Assembly (NCBI GenBank): GCA_948976265.1
Contig: CARFUA010000017.1
Coordinates: 1 to 20,266 of the forward strand
Direction of reading: 5' to 3'
Length of the DNA stretch: 20,266 nt
Source of the DNA: an uncultured Clostridia bacterium
GTDB lineage: Bacteria > Bacillota > Clostridia > TANB77 > CAG-508
Under the pieces are notes generated by a model. It had not been told where the DNA came from. It saw only the letters and a list, made by a program, of their open reading frames with translations, and ran no database searches. Below, one piece after another: positions 1-6,215 of the stretch (positions are counted from its first letter, which is position 1; each line of letters starts with the position of its first letter). The translations under genes were made by a program, and so were the position numbers.

Positions 1-214
1 TTTCACCAACGCCATAGAAATATCTTGTTTTTTGTTTTTCTCTTAATTGAGTACCATATTCAGAAAGTTTTGATCTTTTTTGACCATGATCACCTGGTCC
101 ATAATTTCTTCTTGTTACACTACATTTATCTGAATAACATCTATCGCCTTTTAAGAACAATTTACATCCTTCTCTACGGCATATACGACATTGTTCCCCT
201 TTATATCTTGCCAT
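1..214 (-). CDS. rpsD: 30S ribosomal protein S4 (3' end outside the window)
   Basis: S4 is a primary 16S rRNA-binding protein that starts 30S assembly. Only the first 71 codons are present; the gene runs off the left edge. The visible N-terminus starts MARYKGEQCRICRREGCKLF. It carries four cysteines at 9, 12, 26 and 31, the spacing of the zinc-binding form of S4, plus an extra Cys at 17. The conserved NYGPGDHG stretch and a following KTRYFYGVGE also fit S4. The ATG at 214-212 is preceded by an AGAGGTG ribosome-binding site. The gene follows rpsK by about 108 bases. In Bacillus rpsD lies elsewhere, so this placement points to Clostridia. Identification is firm. Confidence 0.95.
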   Translation of the reverse strand, partial: MARYKGEQCRICRREGCKLFLKGDRCYSDKCSVTRRNYGPGDHGQKRSKLSEYGTQLREKQKTRYFYGVGE

Positions 215-322
215 GAAATTTTTACACCTCTTTCTTAAATTATTATGAATCCCTCATTCTTACGGGATATCCTTACTTTTAAACTCCAATACTTTATAAG
301 TGTTTAAAGCAGATTTATTTCT

Positions 323-724
323 TTAAACTCTTCTTCTTTTAGGTGGTCTGCAACCATTATGTGGAATTGGAGTAACATCTTTTATCATTACGATTTCTAA
401 TCCAGCTGTTTGCAATGCTCTAATTGCAGCTTCACGTCCAGCACCTGGACCTTTCACATAAACATCAATTGTTTTCATACCATGTTCCATAGCTGTTTTG
501 GATGCCACTTCAGCTGCTTGACTAGCTGCATATGGTGTACTTTTTCTAGATCCTTTAAATCCTAATCCTCCGCTACTTGCCCAAGATATAACATTACCTT
601 GTGTATCGGTAATTGAAACAATTGTGTTATTAAAACTAGAATGAATATGAGCAGAACCTCTATCTATGTTTTTTCTTTCTCTTCTTCTAATTCCTGTTTT
701 CTTTACGCTACTTGCTTTTGCCAT
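323..724 (-). CDS. rpsK: 30S ribosomal protein S11
   Basis: S11 is part of the 30S platform, near the mRNA exit and the E site. At 133 residues it is of usual length. The sequence shows HIHSSFNNTIVSITD, then SSGGLGFKGSRKSTPYAA, VYVKGPGAGREAAIRAL, and the C-terminal DVTPIPHNGCRPPKRRRV that marks the family. The basic N-terminal extension (KKTGIRRRERKNIDRG) is normal. A GGAGGG site precedes the ATG. It lies between rpsM and rpsD as in clostridial alpha operons, with a 73-base spacer to rpsM. Nothing odd was seen. Confidence 0.98.
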   Translation of the reverse strand: MAKASSVKKTGIRRRERKNIDRGSAHIHSSFNNTIVSITDTQGNVISWASSGGLGFKGSRKSTPYAASQAAEVASKTAMEHGMKTIDVYVKGPGAGREAAIRALQTAGLEIVMIKDVTPIPHNGCRPPKRRRV

Positions 725-797
725 TTAAGTATTTCCCTCCTTAACAATTTCGCTTTTCAATAATTTGTTTTTATTTTAGTTACGAATTTATCGTACT

Positions 798-1163
798 TTA
801 TTTTTTACTTTTACTTACCAACTTTCTTGGTCCTTTTCTAGTACGCGCATTTGTTTTTGTTCTTTGACCTCTAACTGGTAAACCTCTTCTATGTCTAATT
901 CCTCTATAGCATCCAATTTCCATAAGTCTTTTAATATTCAAAGCTACTTCTCTTCTTAAATCACCTTCGACTTTATAATTTTCCATAGCTTTTCTTATTT
1001 TTGCTTCCTCATCATCTGTTAAATCTTTTACTCTAGTATCTGGATTCACTCCAGCTTCCTTTAGAATTTTTTGTGAACTTGATAAGCCTATACCATAGAT
1101 ATAAGTTAAACCAATTTCAATTCTTTTTTCTCTAGGTAAATCAACTCCCGCTATACGAGCCAT
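798..1163 (-). CDS. rpsM: 30S ribosomal protein S13
   Basis: S13 sits in the 30S head, makes bridges to the 50S subunit and contacts P-site tRNA with its basic tail. The 121-residue product begins MARIAGVDLPREKRIEIGL and has the helix-two-turn-helix region (LTYIYGIGLSSSQKIL). It ends in the typical RHRRGLPVRGQRTKTNARTR region and a lysine-rich tail. The ATG follows a GGAGGTG site. The spacer upstream, towards rpmJ, is unusually long (223 bases) and contains inverted repeats that are listed separately. Confidence 0.98.
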   Translation of the reverse strand: MARIAGVDLPREKRIEIGLTYIYGIGLSSSQKILKEAGVNPDTRVKDLTDDEEAKIRKAMENYKVEGDLRREVALNIKRLMEIGCYRGIRHRRGLPVRGQRTKTNARTRKGPRKLVSKSKK

Positions 1164-1244
1164 AAATTTTTACACCTCCATTGTTTTTTTCATTAAATTG
1201 AATTTTTTAAGAAACTAGTCCTTAAAATTCGTAAAAGAACGAAA

Positions 1245-1261
1245 AATTTGTTTTACAAATT
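1245..1261 (-). other. Inverted repeat in the rpmJ-rpsM spacer
   Basis: The perfect arms AATTTGT and ACAAATT flank a 3-base loop. Flanking GAACG (1237-1241) and CGTTC (1273-1277) could extend the fold. It lies about 80 bases upstream of the rpsM start, in the transcribed leader. It may be an RNA hairpin, but no U-run follows, so it does not look like a terminator. No known leader motif was recognised. Confidence 0.4.
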
Positions 1262-1331
1262 CGATTCGTCAACGTTCTAAATTTTCTTTTCAAAAAATTT
1301 AAAACAAATATATATAAACACAAACATGAAT

Positions 1332-1350
1332 TTAGATAGATTATATCTAA
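1332..1350 (-). other. Small hairpin downstream of rpmJ
   Basis: Arms TTAGATA and TATCTAA (7 bp) enclose 5 bases, 37 bases past the rpmJ stop. The TATAAT that the minus strand reads here has no convincing -35 partner, so I call it only a possible RNA hairpin. Confidence 0.35.
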
Positions 1351-1386
1351 CAGCCGCTCCATATCTGTGTTAATATCAAGTTTATA

Positions 1387-1500
1387 CTATCCTTGCCTTT
1401 GTTTATGCTTAGGATTTTCACAAATAACTCTTATTTTGCCTTTTCTTTTGATTACTTTGCATTTTTCGCAGATTGGTTTTACTGATGGTCTTACTTTCAT
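1387..1500 (-). CDS. rpmJ: 50S ribosomal protein L36
   Basis: L36 is a small zinc-ribbon protein of the 50S subunit that contacts 23S rRNA late in assembly. The 37-residue product starts MKVRPSVKPICEKCKVIKRK and ends HKQRQG. The motif C11-x2-C14 ... C27-x4-H32 is the zinc-binding form. The ATG is at 1500-1498 and the TAG stop at 1389-1387; an AAGGGAAGGA stretch upstream is the likely ribosome-binding site. It lies between infA and rpsM, as in most Firmicutes. Both of its flanking spacers are long (120 and 223 bases) for this gene pair. Confidence 0.97.
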   Translation of the reverse strand: MKVRPSVKPICEKCKVIKRKGKIRVICENPKHKQRQG

Positions 1501-1537
1501 TTTTTATTCCTTCCCTTCTTAGTATTTTTTATAAATT

Positions 1538-1550
1538 GCAACTTGGTTGC
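1538..1550 (-). other. Small hairpin in the infA-rpmJ spacer
   Basis: GCAAC-TTG-GTTGC is a 5-bp stem with a 3-base loop, in the leader between infA and rpmJ. It is short and could be chance. It is recorded because the spacer also holds the 40-base dispersed repeat at 1582-1621. Confidence 0.3.
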
Positions 1551-1581
1551 CTATATTTTGGTTTTAAAAATTTCTTTTTAA

Positions 1582-1621
1582 AAGTAATCCGTAATACTCA
1601 TTCCTTGTAAACGGCTTACTT
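1582..1621. repeat. 40-base dispersed repeat, copy 1 (3' of infA)
   Basis: This 40-base segment resembles 6695-6734 at most positions; both start AAGTAATC and end ACGGCTTACTT on the plus strand. Read on the minus strand, AAGTAAGCCGT and ACGGATTACTT are terminal inverted arms of 11 bases with one mismatch around an 18-base loop. It begins right at the infA stop codon. The form suggests a small REP- or MITE-like element, or an RNA hairpin that protects or processes mRNA ends. Confidence 0.6.
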
Positions 1622-1839
1622 TATTTAGCTCGCCAAGTAATTCTGCCTTTGCTTAAATCATATGGTGATAATTCTAGTTTTACTTTATCTCCTGGAAGAA
1701 TTTTTATATAATTCATTCTTAATTTTCCAGAAATATGGGCTAATACTTGGTGTCCATTTTCTAATTCAACTTTAAAATTTGTATTGGGTAATGTTTCAAC
1801 AACTATGCCCTCTACTTCGATAACATCCTCTTTTGACAA
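1621..1839 (-). CDS. infA: Translation initiation factor IF-1
   Basis: IF-1 binds the 30S A site during initiation and assists IF-2 and IF-3. The 72-residue single S1/OB-fold product has the family's usual length and ends GRITWRAK. Landmarks are VEGIVVETLPNTNFKVELENG, the GKLRMNYIKILPGDKV stretch, and LSPYDLSKGRI. The start is a TTG at 1839-1837, eight bases after a strong GGAGG, and no ATG alternative fits the family's N-terminus. It is the first gene after the promoter at 1898-1926. The weak start codon with a strong ribosome-binding site may tune its level. Confidence 0.97.
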   Translation of the reverse strand: MSKEDVIEVEGIVVETLPNTNFKVELENGHQVLAHISGKLRMNYIKILPGDKVKLELSPYDLSKGRITWRAK

Positions 1840-1863
1840 GCTATTTTCCTCCTAATTTAATGT

Positions 1864-1889
1864 TTAACTTGGATAAAATATCCAGTTAA
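1864..1889 (-). promoter_or_regulatory. Hairpin in the infA 5' leader
   Basis: On the minus strand TTAACTGGAT and ATCCAAGTTAA form a stem with a one-base bulge and a 5-base loop. It starts a few bases after the expected transcription start of the infA promoter, so it would be at the very 5' end of that mRNA. Such 5' hairpins can protect mRNA from decay; this role is inferred. Confidence 0.5.
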
Positions 1890-1897
1890 GCTTTTAT

Positions 1898-1926
1898 AGT
1901 ATACAACATTTTTAAATAATTGTCAA
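1898..1926 (-). promoter_or_regulatory. Sigma-A promoter for infA-rpmJ-rpsM-rpsK-rpsD
   Basis: On the minus strand a perfect TTGACA (1926-1921) and a TATACT (1903-1898) are separated by 17 bases. The -35 lies inside the last codons of map (LTII) and the -10 just after its stop. A transcript would start near 1890, about 50 bases before infA. This gives the infA-to-rpsD group its own start as well as read-through from the spc operon. Confidence 0.85.
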
Positions 1927-2682
1927 TACTTTTGCCTCTTTTTCTGTAATTAAAATTGTATTTTCGTAATGCGCAGCTAAACCTCCATCTTGTGTTACAA
2001 TTGTCCAGCCATCTTCTAGTTCAAAAATATCTGGTCTTTTTTCTGTAACCATTGGTTCTACTGCAATTGTCATGCCTTTTTGCAATCTAATTCCTTTGCC
2101 TTTTTTCCCATAATTTGGCACTCCTGGATCTTCATGCATTTCTCTTCCAATTCCATGTCCTTGAAATTCACGAATCACAGCATAACCGAATTTTTTTACA
2201 TATTCCTCAATCGCAAAAGAAACATCGCCTATACGATTTCCTTCTCTAGCAAATTTAATTCCTTCAAAAAAAGCTTGTTTTGTTACTTCAACTAATTTTT
2301 TAGCTTCTTCAGAAACATTTCCAACCAAATGAGTTCTAGCACTATCTCCATGAAATCCATTTTTTAATACTACCAAATCAATACTTACAATATCACCATC
2401 TTGGATAATTCTCTTTTTGGTTGGTATCCCATGAATTACTTCATCATTAATGGATATGCATAATGTTGATGGAAAATCGGGCACTCCTTTTATTCCGCTT
2501 GGATAGCCTTTTTGCGCTGGAATTCCGCCTTTAGAACGAATAAATTCCTCAGCCATTTTATCCAACTCATAAGTTGATATTCCTGGTTTTATACTTTTCT
2601 CCAACATCTCATGAGTTTCAGCTGTAATTTTGCAGGCTTCCATCATTAATTCAATTTCTCGTTCAGATTTTATGCTAACCAA
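1912..2682 (-). CDS. map: Methionine aminopeptidase, type I
   Basis: This enzyme removes the initiator methionine from new proteins when the second residue is small. The 256-residue length is typical of type I. The five metal ligands are visible: Asp102 (SIDL), Asp113 (HGDSARTH), His176 (GHGIGREMHEDP), Glu209 (AVEP) and Glu240 (HYENT). His84 (VIHGIP) is the usual active-site histidine. There is no N-terminal zinc-finger extension. It follows the 82-residue gene by only 12 bases. Its last codons hold the -35 box of the infA promoter. Confidence 0.97.
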   Translation of the reverse strand: MVSIKSEREIELMMEACKITAETHEMLEKSIKPGISTYELDKMAEEFIRSKGGIPAQKGYPSGIKGVPDFPSTLCISINDEVIHGIPTKKRIIQDGDIVSIDLVVLKNGFHGDSARTHLVGNVSEEAKKLVEVTKQAFFEGIKFAREGNRIGDVSFAIEEYVKKFGYAVIREFQGHGIGREMHEDPGVPNYGKKGKGIRLQKGMTIAVEPMVTEKRPDIFELEDGWTIVTQDGGLAAHYENTILITEKEAKVLTII

Positions 2683-2694
2683 TTTTTCTCTCCT

Positions 2695-2943
2695 TTATCT
2701 TTCTATTTCATTATCCTCTCCTGCTTTCATTTTAGCGATATCCGCTCCAGCTTGTTGGCTTTGTCCTTTTGCTAGTGCTATGGCTAATTGTTTTCTCGCT
2801 TCTTGTTCAATATTCCTTATTATTGCCTCAATAGCTTCATCAGCTTTCTTTTGAAAATTTGATGATTCTTGTGAAGATTGTGCCATAATTCTTTCAAATA
2901 AGTTTTGTAAACCTTTATCTAAATCCCTTTTGAAATCTTTCAT
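2695..2943 (-). CDS. Unrecognised 82-residue helical protein between adk and map
   Basis: I do not recognise this family. The product is charged and probably mostly helical (FKRDLDKGLQNLFERIMAQ ... EAIEAIIRNIEQEARKQLAI), with no cysteine, no signal peptide and no membrane segment. The tail (KGQSQQAGADIAKMKAGED) looks less ordered. A coiled coil is possible. The ATG follows a GGAGAAG site, and the stop is 12 bases from map, so it is co-translated with the operon and unlikely to be a spurious ORF. adk and map are normally adjacent here. Alternatives include a ribosome- or Sec-associated accessory factor, or a lineage-specific small protein; neither can be shown from the sequence. Confidence 0.75.
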   Translation of the reverse strand: MKDFKRDLDKGLQNLFERIMAQSSQESSNFQKKADEAIEAIIRNIEQEARKQLAIALAKGQSQQAGADIAKMKAGEDNEIER

Positions 2944-2991
2944 AATAACACTTCTCCTTTTCCTATGAATTTTTATTCTTAAAATTAAAAA

Positions 2992-3654
2992 CTATTTAAT
3001 TTCTTTCAAAACATCTTCTGTCACATCTTTTCCAAGTCTTCCTGTTTTTTCGCTAATTTCTTCTGTACGTAAAACACCTTTTTGAGAATAAAATTCTACT
3101 AATGGCAATGTTTTTTCATCGTAAATATCCAATCTATTTTTAATAGCTTGTTCATCAGAATCGTCTTCTCTTTGTACTAATTCTTTGCCACATTTATCGC
3201 AAATTCCTTCTTGCTTTGGCGGATGCATTGTTAAATTATAAGTTGTTTTACAAGCTTGATTCGAACAAACTCTTCGATTTAAAATTCTTTCAATAATTTC
3301 ATCTTTTGGACTGGTAAGATTAATAACTAAATCCACTTTTTTTCCTTTTTCGGCTAATATTTCATCTAATTTTTCAGCTTGTGCCAAATTACGTGGAAAT
3401 CCATCTAATATTGCTCCTTTTTGAGCATCTGGTTCATTTAAACGTGCTACAACCATTGGTACTGTAATTTCATCTGGCACTAATTCTCCTTTTGAAATAT
3501 ATTGATTAGCCTCTACTCCTAATGGGGTTTCCTCTTTAATATTTTTTCTAAAAATATCTCCTGTTGAAATTTGTGGCCAGTTTAAACTTTCACTTAGCAA
3601 TCCTGCAACAGTTCCTTTTCCTGTCCCTTGTGCTCCTAACATTAAAATAACCAT
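2992..3654 (-). CDS. adk: Adenylate kinase
   Basis: It catalyses ATP + AMP = 2 ADP in the cytoplasm. The 220-residue long form has the P-loop at 7-15 (GAQGTGKGT, where the usual motif is GAPGAGKGT) and the AMP-binding TGDIFR (31-36). LDGFPRNLAQAE (83-94) and a LID domain with Cys130, 135, 152 and 155 follow. That zinc site is C-x4-C-x16-C-x2-C, against the usual C-x2-C first pair, so two residues are inserted in the first knuckle. The lid arginines are followed by DDSDE. A GGAGG site precedes the ATG. It lies downstream of secY after a 110-base spacer with a GC-rich palindrome. Confidence 0.97.
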   Translation of the reverse strand: MVILMLGAQGTGKGTVAGLLSESLNWPQISTGDIFRKNIKEETPLGVEANQYISKGELVPDEITVPMVVARLNEPDAQKGAILDGFPRNLAQAEKLDEILAEKGKKVDLVINLTSPKDEIIERILNRRVCSNQACKTTYNLTMHPPKQEGICDKCGKELVQREDDSDEQAIKNRLDIYDEKTLPLVEFYSQKGVLRTEEISEKTGRLGKDVTEDVLKEIK

Positions 3655-3730
3655 AATTTTCCTCCTTTAAATTCATAAACAAAATAAATTGTGTTAACAA
3701 ATCTTATTTATAAATTCAATTTATTAAACC

Positions 3731-3757
3731 GTAGGGGCGACTATTGGTCGCCCTTAC
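3731..3757. repeat. GC-rich REP-like palindrome between secY and adk
   Basis: GTAGGGGCGAC and GTCGCCCTTAC form an 11-bp stem (one G-U pair) with a 5-base loop. It starts 7 bases past the secY stop and stands out as GC-rich in an AT-rich spacer. No U-run follows on either strand, so it is not a standard intrinsic terminator. It resembles short extragenic palindromes that many bacteria carry in multiple copies; no second copy was seen in the window. Confidence 0.6.
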
Positions 3758-3764
3758 AATCTAT

Positions 3765-5090
3765 TTATTTTTCTAAAAATCCTTTATAATGTCTCATCAC
3801 TAATAATGATTCTAATTGTTGGATTGTTTCTAAAGCAACACCAACTACAATTAATACTGCTGTTCCTCCAAATGATAAATTTAAATTTGAGAATCTAAGT
3901 AGCATTGGTAAAATTGCGATAAAACTTAAAAATATACTACCAACAAAAGTTAGTTTATTTAATGTACTTTTTAAATAATCCGCTGTTGGTTTACCTGCTC
4001 TGATTCCAGGAATAAATCCACCATTTTGTTTAATGTTTGTTGCAACTTCATCTGGATTGAAGGTTGCATACGTATAGAAAAATGTAAATCCTACGATTAA
4101 TAAGAAATACACAATTGCATTTGCTAGCGAATAGCCCCAGCCAACACTTGATGAAGATGTTGCAATTGAGAATTTATATAAACCAGATATAAATCCTGCT
4201 CCTCCTATTTTGTCTGAAGCAAAGATTTGGATAATCATTGCTGGAAATGTCATAAAACTACTTGCAAAGATAATTGGCATAACACCTGCCATAGCAAGTT
4301 TTAACGGAATATGCGTGTTTTGACCACCATACATTTTTCTTCCTACAACTTTTTTGGCATATTGTACTGGTACACGTCTTTCAGCTTGTTGTACAAAAAC
4401 AACTCCACCAATCAAAATAACCGCACCAATTAGAACAATTAATGCTGTAACAATTCCAACTGTACTAACTGCTCCTTCTGTCATAATTAAATTCCACAAA
4501 GTTACCAAGCCAGATGGTAAACCAGATACGATACCAATGAAAATAATCATGGAAATACCATTTCCGACTCCTTTATTGGTGATTTGCTCACCAAGCCACA
4601 TAAGGATTGATGTACCTGCAATCAAAGATATAACAATAGTTGCTCCTGTTAAAAATCCAGGATTTTTAAAGATTCCCGAAGAACGATAGGAAATATAAAT
4701 TCCCAATGCTTCTACTAAAGCTAAAATGATTGCTACAACTTTGGTATATCGATTTACCTTTTCTCTTGCTATTTCGCCACCTTCCTTCATTAATTTTTCT
4801 AATGAAGGAATAATCATTCCTAATAATTGAATTACAATAGAAGCTGTGATATATGGTGTAATTGACATTGCGAAAATTGATAAATTCGAAAAAGCACCTC
4901 CTGATATGGTGTCAATTAAACTTGTTAGTGACATGGTAGATGTATTCATTGTTTCTGCTAAAGCAAATGTATCCACGCCTGGAACTGTTATATAACATCC
5001 AAATCGAAATAATACGATTAGTAATAGAGTATATAATAATCTCTTACGTACATCTGGAGTTTTAAAAGCATTTTTTATTGTTTTAAACAC
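3765..5090 (-). CDS. secY: Protein translocase subunit SecY
   Basis: SecY forms the ten-helix channel of the Sec translocon in the cell membrane. Starting at the GTG at 5090-5088 it is 441 residues and begins as MFKTIKNAFKTPDVRKRLLY, the expected SecY N-terminus. A reading frame open from 5114 would add eight residues with no ribosome-binding site; the GAGGTGG inside the end of rplO serves the 5090 start. Seen in order: helix 1 (LLYTLLLIVLFRFG), SITPYITASIVIQLLG, the SGLPSG loop, VPVQYAKKVVGRKMYGGQ, and the C-terminal RHYKGFLEK. The rplO stop is one base upstream, so the two genes are translationally linked. Confidence 0.97.
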   Translation of the reverse strand: MFKTIKNAFKTPDVRKRLLYTLLLIVLFRFGCYITVPGVDTFALAETMNTSTMSLTSLIDTISGGAFSNLSIFAMSITPYITASIVIQLLGMIIPSLEKLMKEGGEIAREKVNRYTKVVAIILALVEALGIYISYRSSGIFKNPGFLTGATIVISLIAGTSILMWLGEQITNKGVGNGISMIIFIGIVSGLPSGLVTLWNLIMTEGAVSTVGIVTALIVLIGAVILIGGVVFVQQAERRVPVQYAKKVVGRKMYGGQNTHIPLKLAMAGVMPIIFASSFMTFPAMIIQIFASDKIGGAGFISGLYKFSIATSSSSVGWGYSLANAIVYFLLIVGFTFFYTYATFNPDEVATNIKQNGGFIPGIRAGKPTADYLKSTLNKLTFVGSIFLSFIAILPMLLRFSNLNLSFGGTAVLIVVGVALETIQQLESLLVMRHYKGFLEK

Positions 5091-5091
5091 C

Positions 5092-5526
5092 TTAAACCAC
5101 CTCACACTTTCCACCAGCTGCTTCTATCTTTTCTTGGGCAGCTTTTGTAAATCTTGTTGCTTTTACCGTTAATTTTTTTTCTAATTTTCCAGTTGCCAGA
5201 ATAACGATTCCATCATTTATTTTACCTATGATTTTATCTTTTAACAAAGTTTCAGCACTAACTTCATTAACAGATGATTTGTTTAACATTGTTAAAGTTA
5301 CCTCTGTATAAGTTTTAGCGTTGAAATTATTAAATCCTCTTTTTGGTAATCTTCTATATAATGGTGTTTGACCTCCTTCGAAGCCTCTTCTTACACCTCC
5401 ACCTGATCTTGCTTTTTGTCCTTTATGTCCTCTTCCAGATGTTTTTCCAAGACCTGAAGCCATTCCACGACCAACTCTTTTTTTGGTTTTCGTTTTAACA
5501 TTTGGATGTAAATTTCCTAATTCCAT
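5092..5526 (-). CDS. rplO: 50S ribosomal protein L15
   Basis: L15 is a late-assembly 50S protein that binds 23S rRNA with a long basic N-terminal arm. The arm is rich in glycine and arginine (VGRGMASGLGKTSGRGHKGQ, then RSGGGVRRGFEGGQTPLYRR), with a globular C-terminal half ending GGKCEVV. The ATG at 5526-5524 follows a GGAGG by eight bases and gives 144 residues; an upstream in-frame GTG overlaps that site and is rejected. Normally rpmD lies just upstream, but it is missing here. Confidence 0.97.
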   Translation of the reverse strand: MELGNLHPNVKTKTKKRVGRGMASGLGKTSGRGHKGQKARSGGGVRRGFEGGQTPLYRRLPKRGFNNFNAKTYTEVTLTMLNKSSVNEVSAETLLKDKIIGKINDGIVILATGKLEKKLTVKATRFTKAAQEKIEAAGGKCEVV

Positions 5527-5595
5527 GTTTTGCACCTCCTTATAAATTGATTTTATTATATTCTATAAAAAATTTTTTTGCAATACTTTTTTAAG

Positions 5596-5664
5596 GGTTG
5601 TATAGTATACAACCTGTTTGGTCGTATATCATATAACCTACTTGGGTTACATACTATGCAACCC
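5596..5664. repeat. Three tandem 19-bp palindromes in the rpsE-rplO gap (rpmD position)
   Basis: Three imperfect palindromes follow each other with a 24-25 base period: GGTTGTATAGTATACAACC (5596-5614), GGTCGTATATCATATAACC (5620-5638) and GGTTACATACTATGCAACC (5645-5663, extended by one G/C pair to 5644-5664). They share GGT...ATA...ACC ends and are separated by 5-6 bases. They occupy the place where rpmD is expected, and no L30 reading frame exists in the gap. They could be operator-like sites on DNA, a run of RNA hairpins, or a small repeat element. Confidence 0.8.
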
Positions 5665-5702
5665 CTATATCAAAAAATTTACTGTGTAAATTTCTCGAAT
5701 TC

Positions 5703-6194
5703 TTACAAAATTTCAGAAACTTTCTTTCCTCTTTTTTTAGCAACTTCTTCCACTGTTTGCATATTTTTTAATGCTTCGATTGTAGCATAAACAACATTTC
5801 TTGGATTGGTTGTTCCTAAAACTTTTGAATTAATATCTTTATAGCCAGCTAATTCTAATACTGGTCTTACGCTACCACCAGCAATGATTCCAGAACCTTC
5901 TGTTCCTGGTTTTAGCATAACTCTAGCACTACCAAATCTTCCAATATATTCATGAGGAATGGTTGTTCCTACAATCGGTACTGTGATTAAGTTTTTCTTT
6001 GCTTCTTCGATTGCTTTTTTGATAGCATCTGGAACTTCAGCTGCTTTTCCGTTTCCAACACCAATGTGTCCTGCTTCGTCTCCAACAACAACAACTGCAC
6101 TAAAACGGAATGTTCTACCACCCTTAACAACTTTAGCAACTCTGTTAATCGCAACCACTTTTTCTTTTAATTCAACTGTCTTTTCTTCTTCCAT
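5703..6194 (-). CDS. rpsE: 30S ribosomal protein S5
   Basis: S5 contributes to translational fidelity and helps form the mRNA entry tunnel. The 163-residue product has the S5 N-terminal double-stranded RNA-binding domain (VVAINRVAKVVKGGRTFRFS, then GHIGVGNGKAAEVPDAIKKA). It also has the C-terminal domain (TEGSGIIAGGSVRPVLELAG, NPRNVVYATIEAL). A GGAG site precedes the ATG, 21 bases after the rplR stop. The gap after its stop lacks rpmD and carries tandem palindromes. Confidence 0.98.
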   Translation of the reverse strand: MEEEKTVELKEKVVAINRVAKVVKGGRTFRFSAVVVVGDEAGHIGVGNGKAAEVPDAIKKAIEEAKKNLITVPIVGTTIPHEYIGRFGSARVMLKPGTEGSGIIAGGSVRPVLELAGYKDINSKVLGTTNPRNVVYATIEALKNMQTVEEVAKKRGKKVSEIL

Positions 6195-6215
6195 GTTTTT
6201 ATTTCTCCTTTCTAA

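Noticed and set aside
1339..1350. TATAAT in the rpmJ-rpsM spacer as a promoter
   Set aside because: No -35 resembling TTGACA was found at 16-19 bases; the box is part of a small inverted repeat.
4354..4689. Open frame of 111 codons on the plus strand
   Set aside because: It lies wholly antisense to secY, has no ribosome-binding site and shows composition expected from an antisense shadow.
5596..5664. CRISPR array
   Set aside because: Only three short palindromic units with 5-6 base spacers; CRISPR spacers are about 30 bases and differ, and no cas gene is present.
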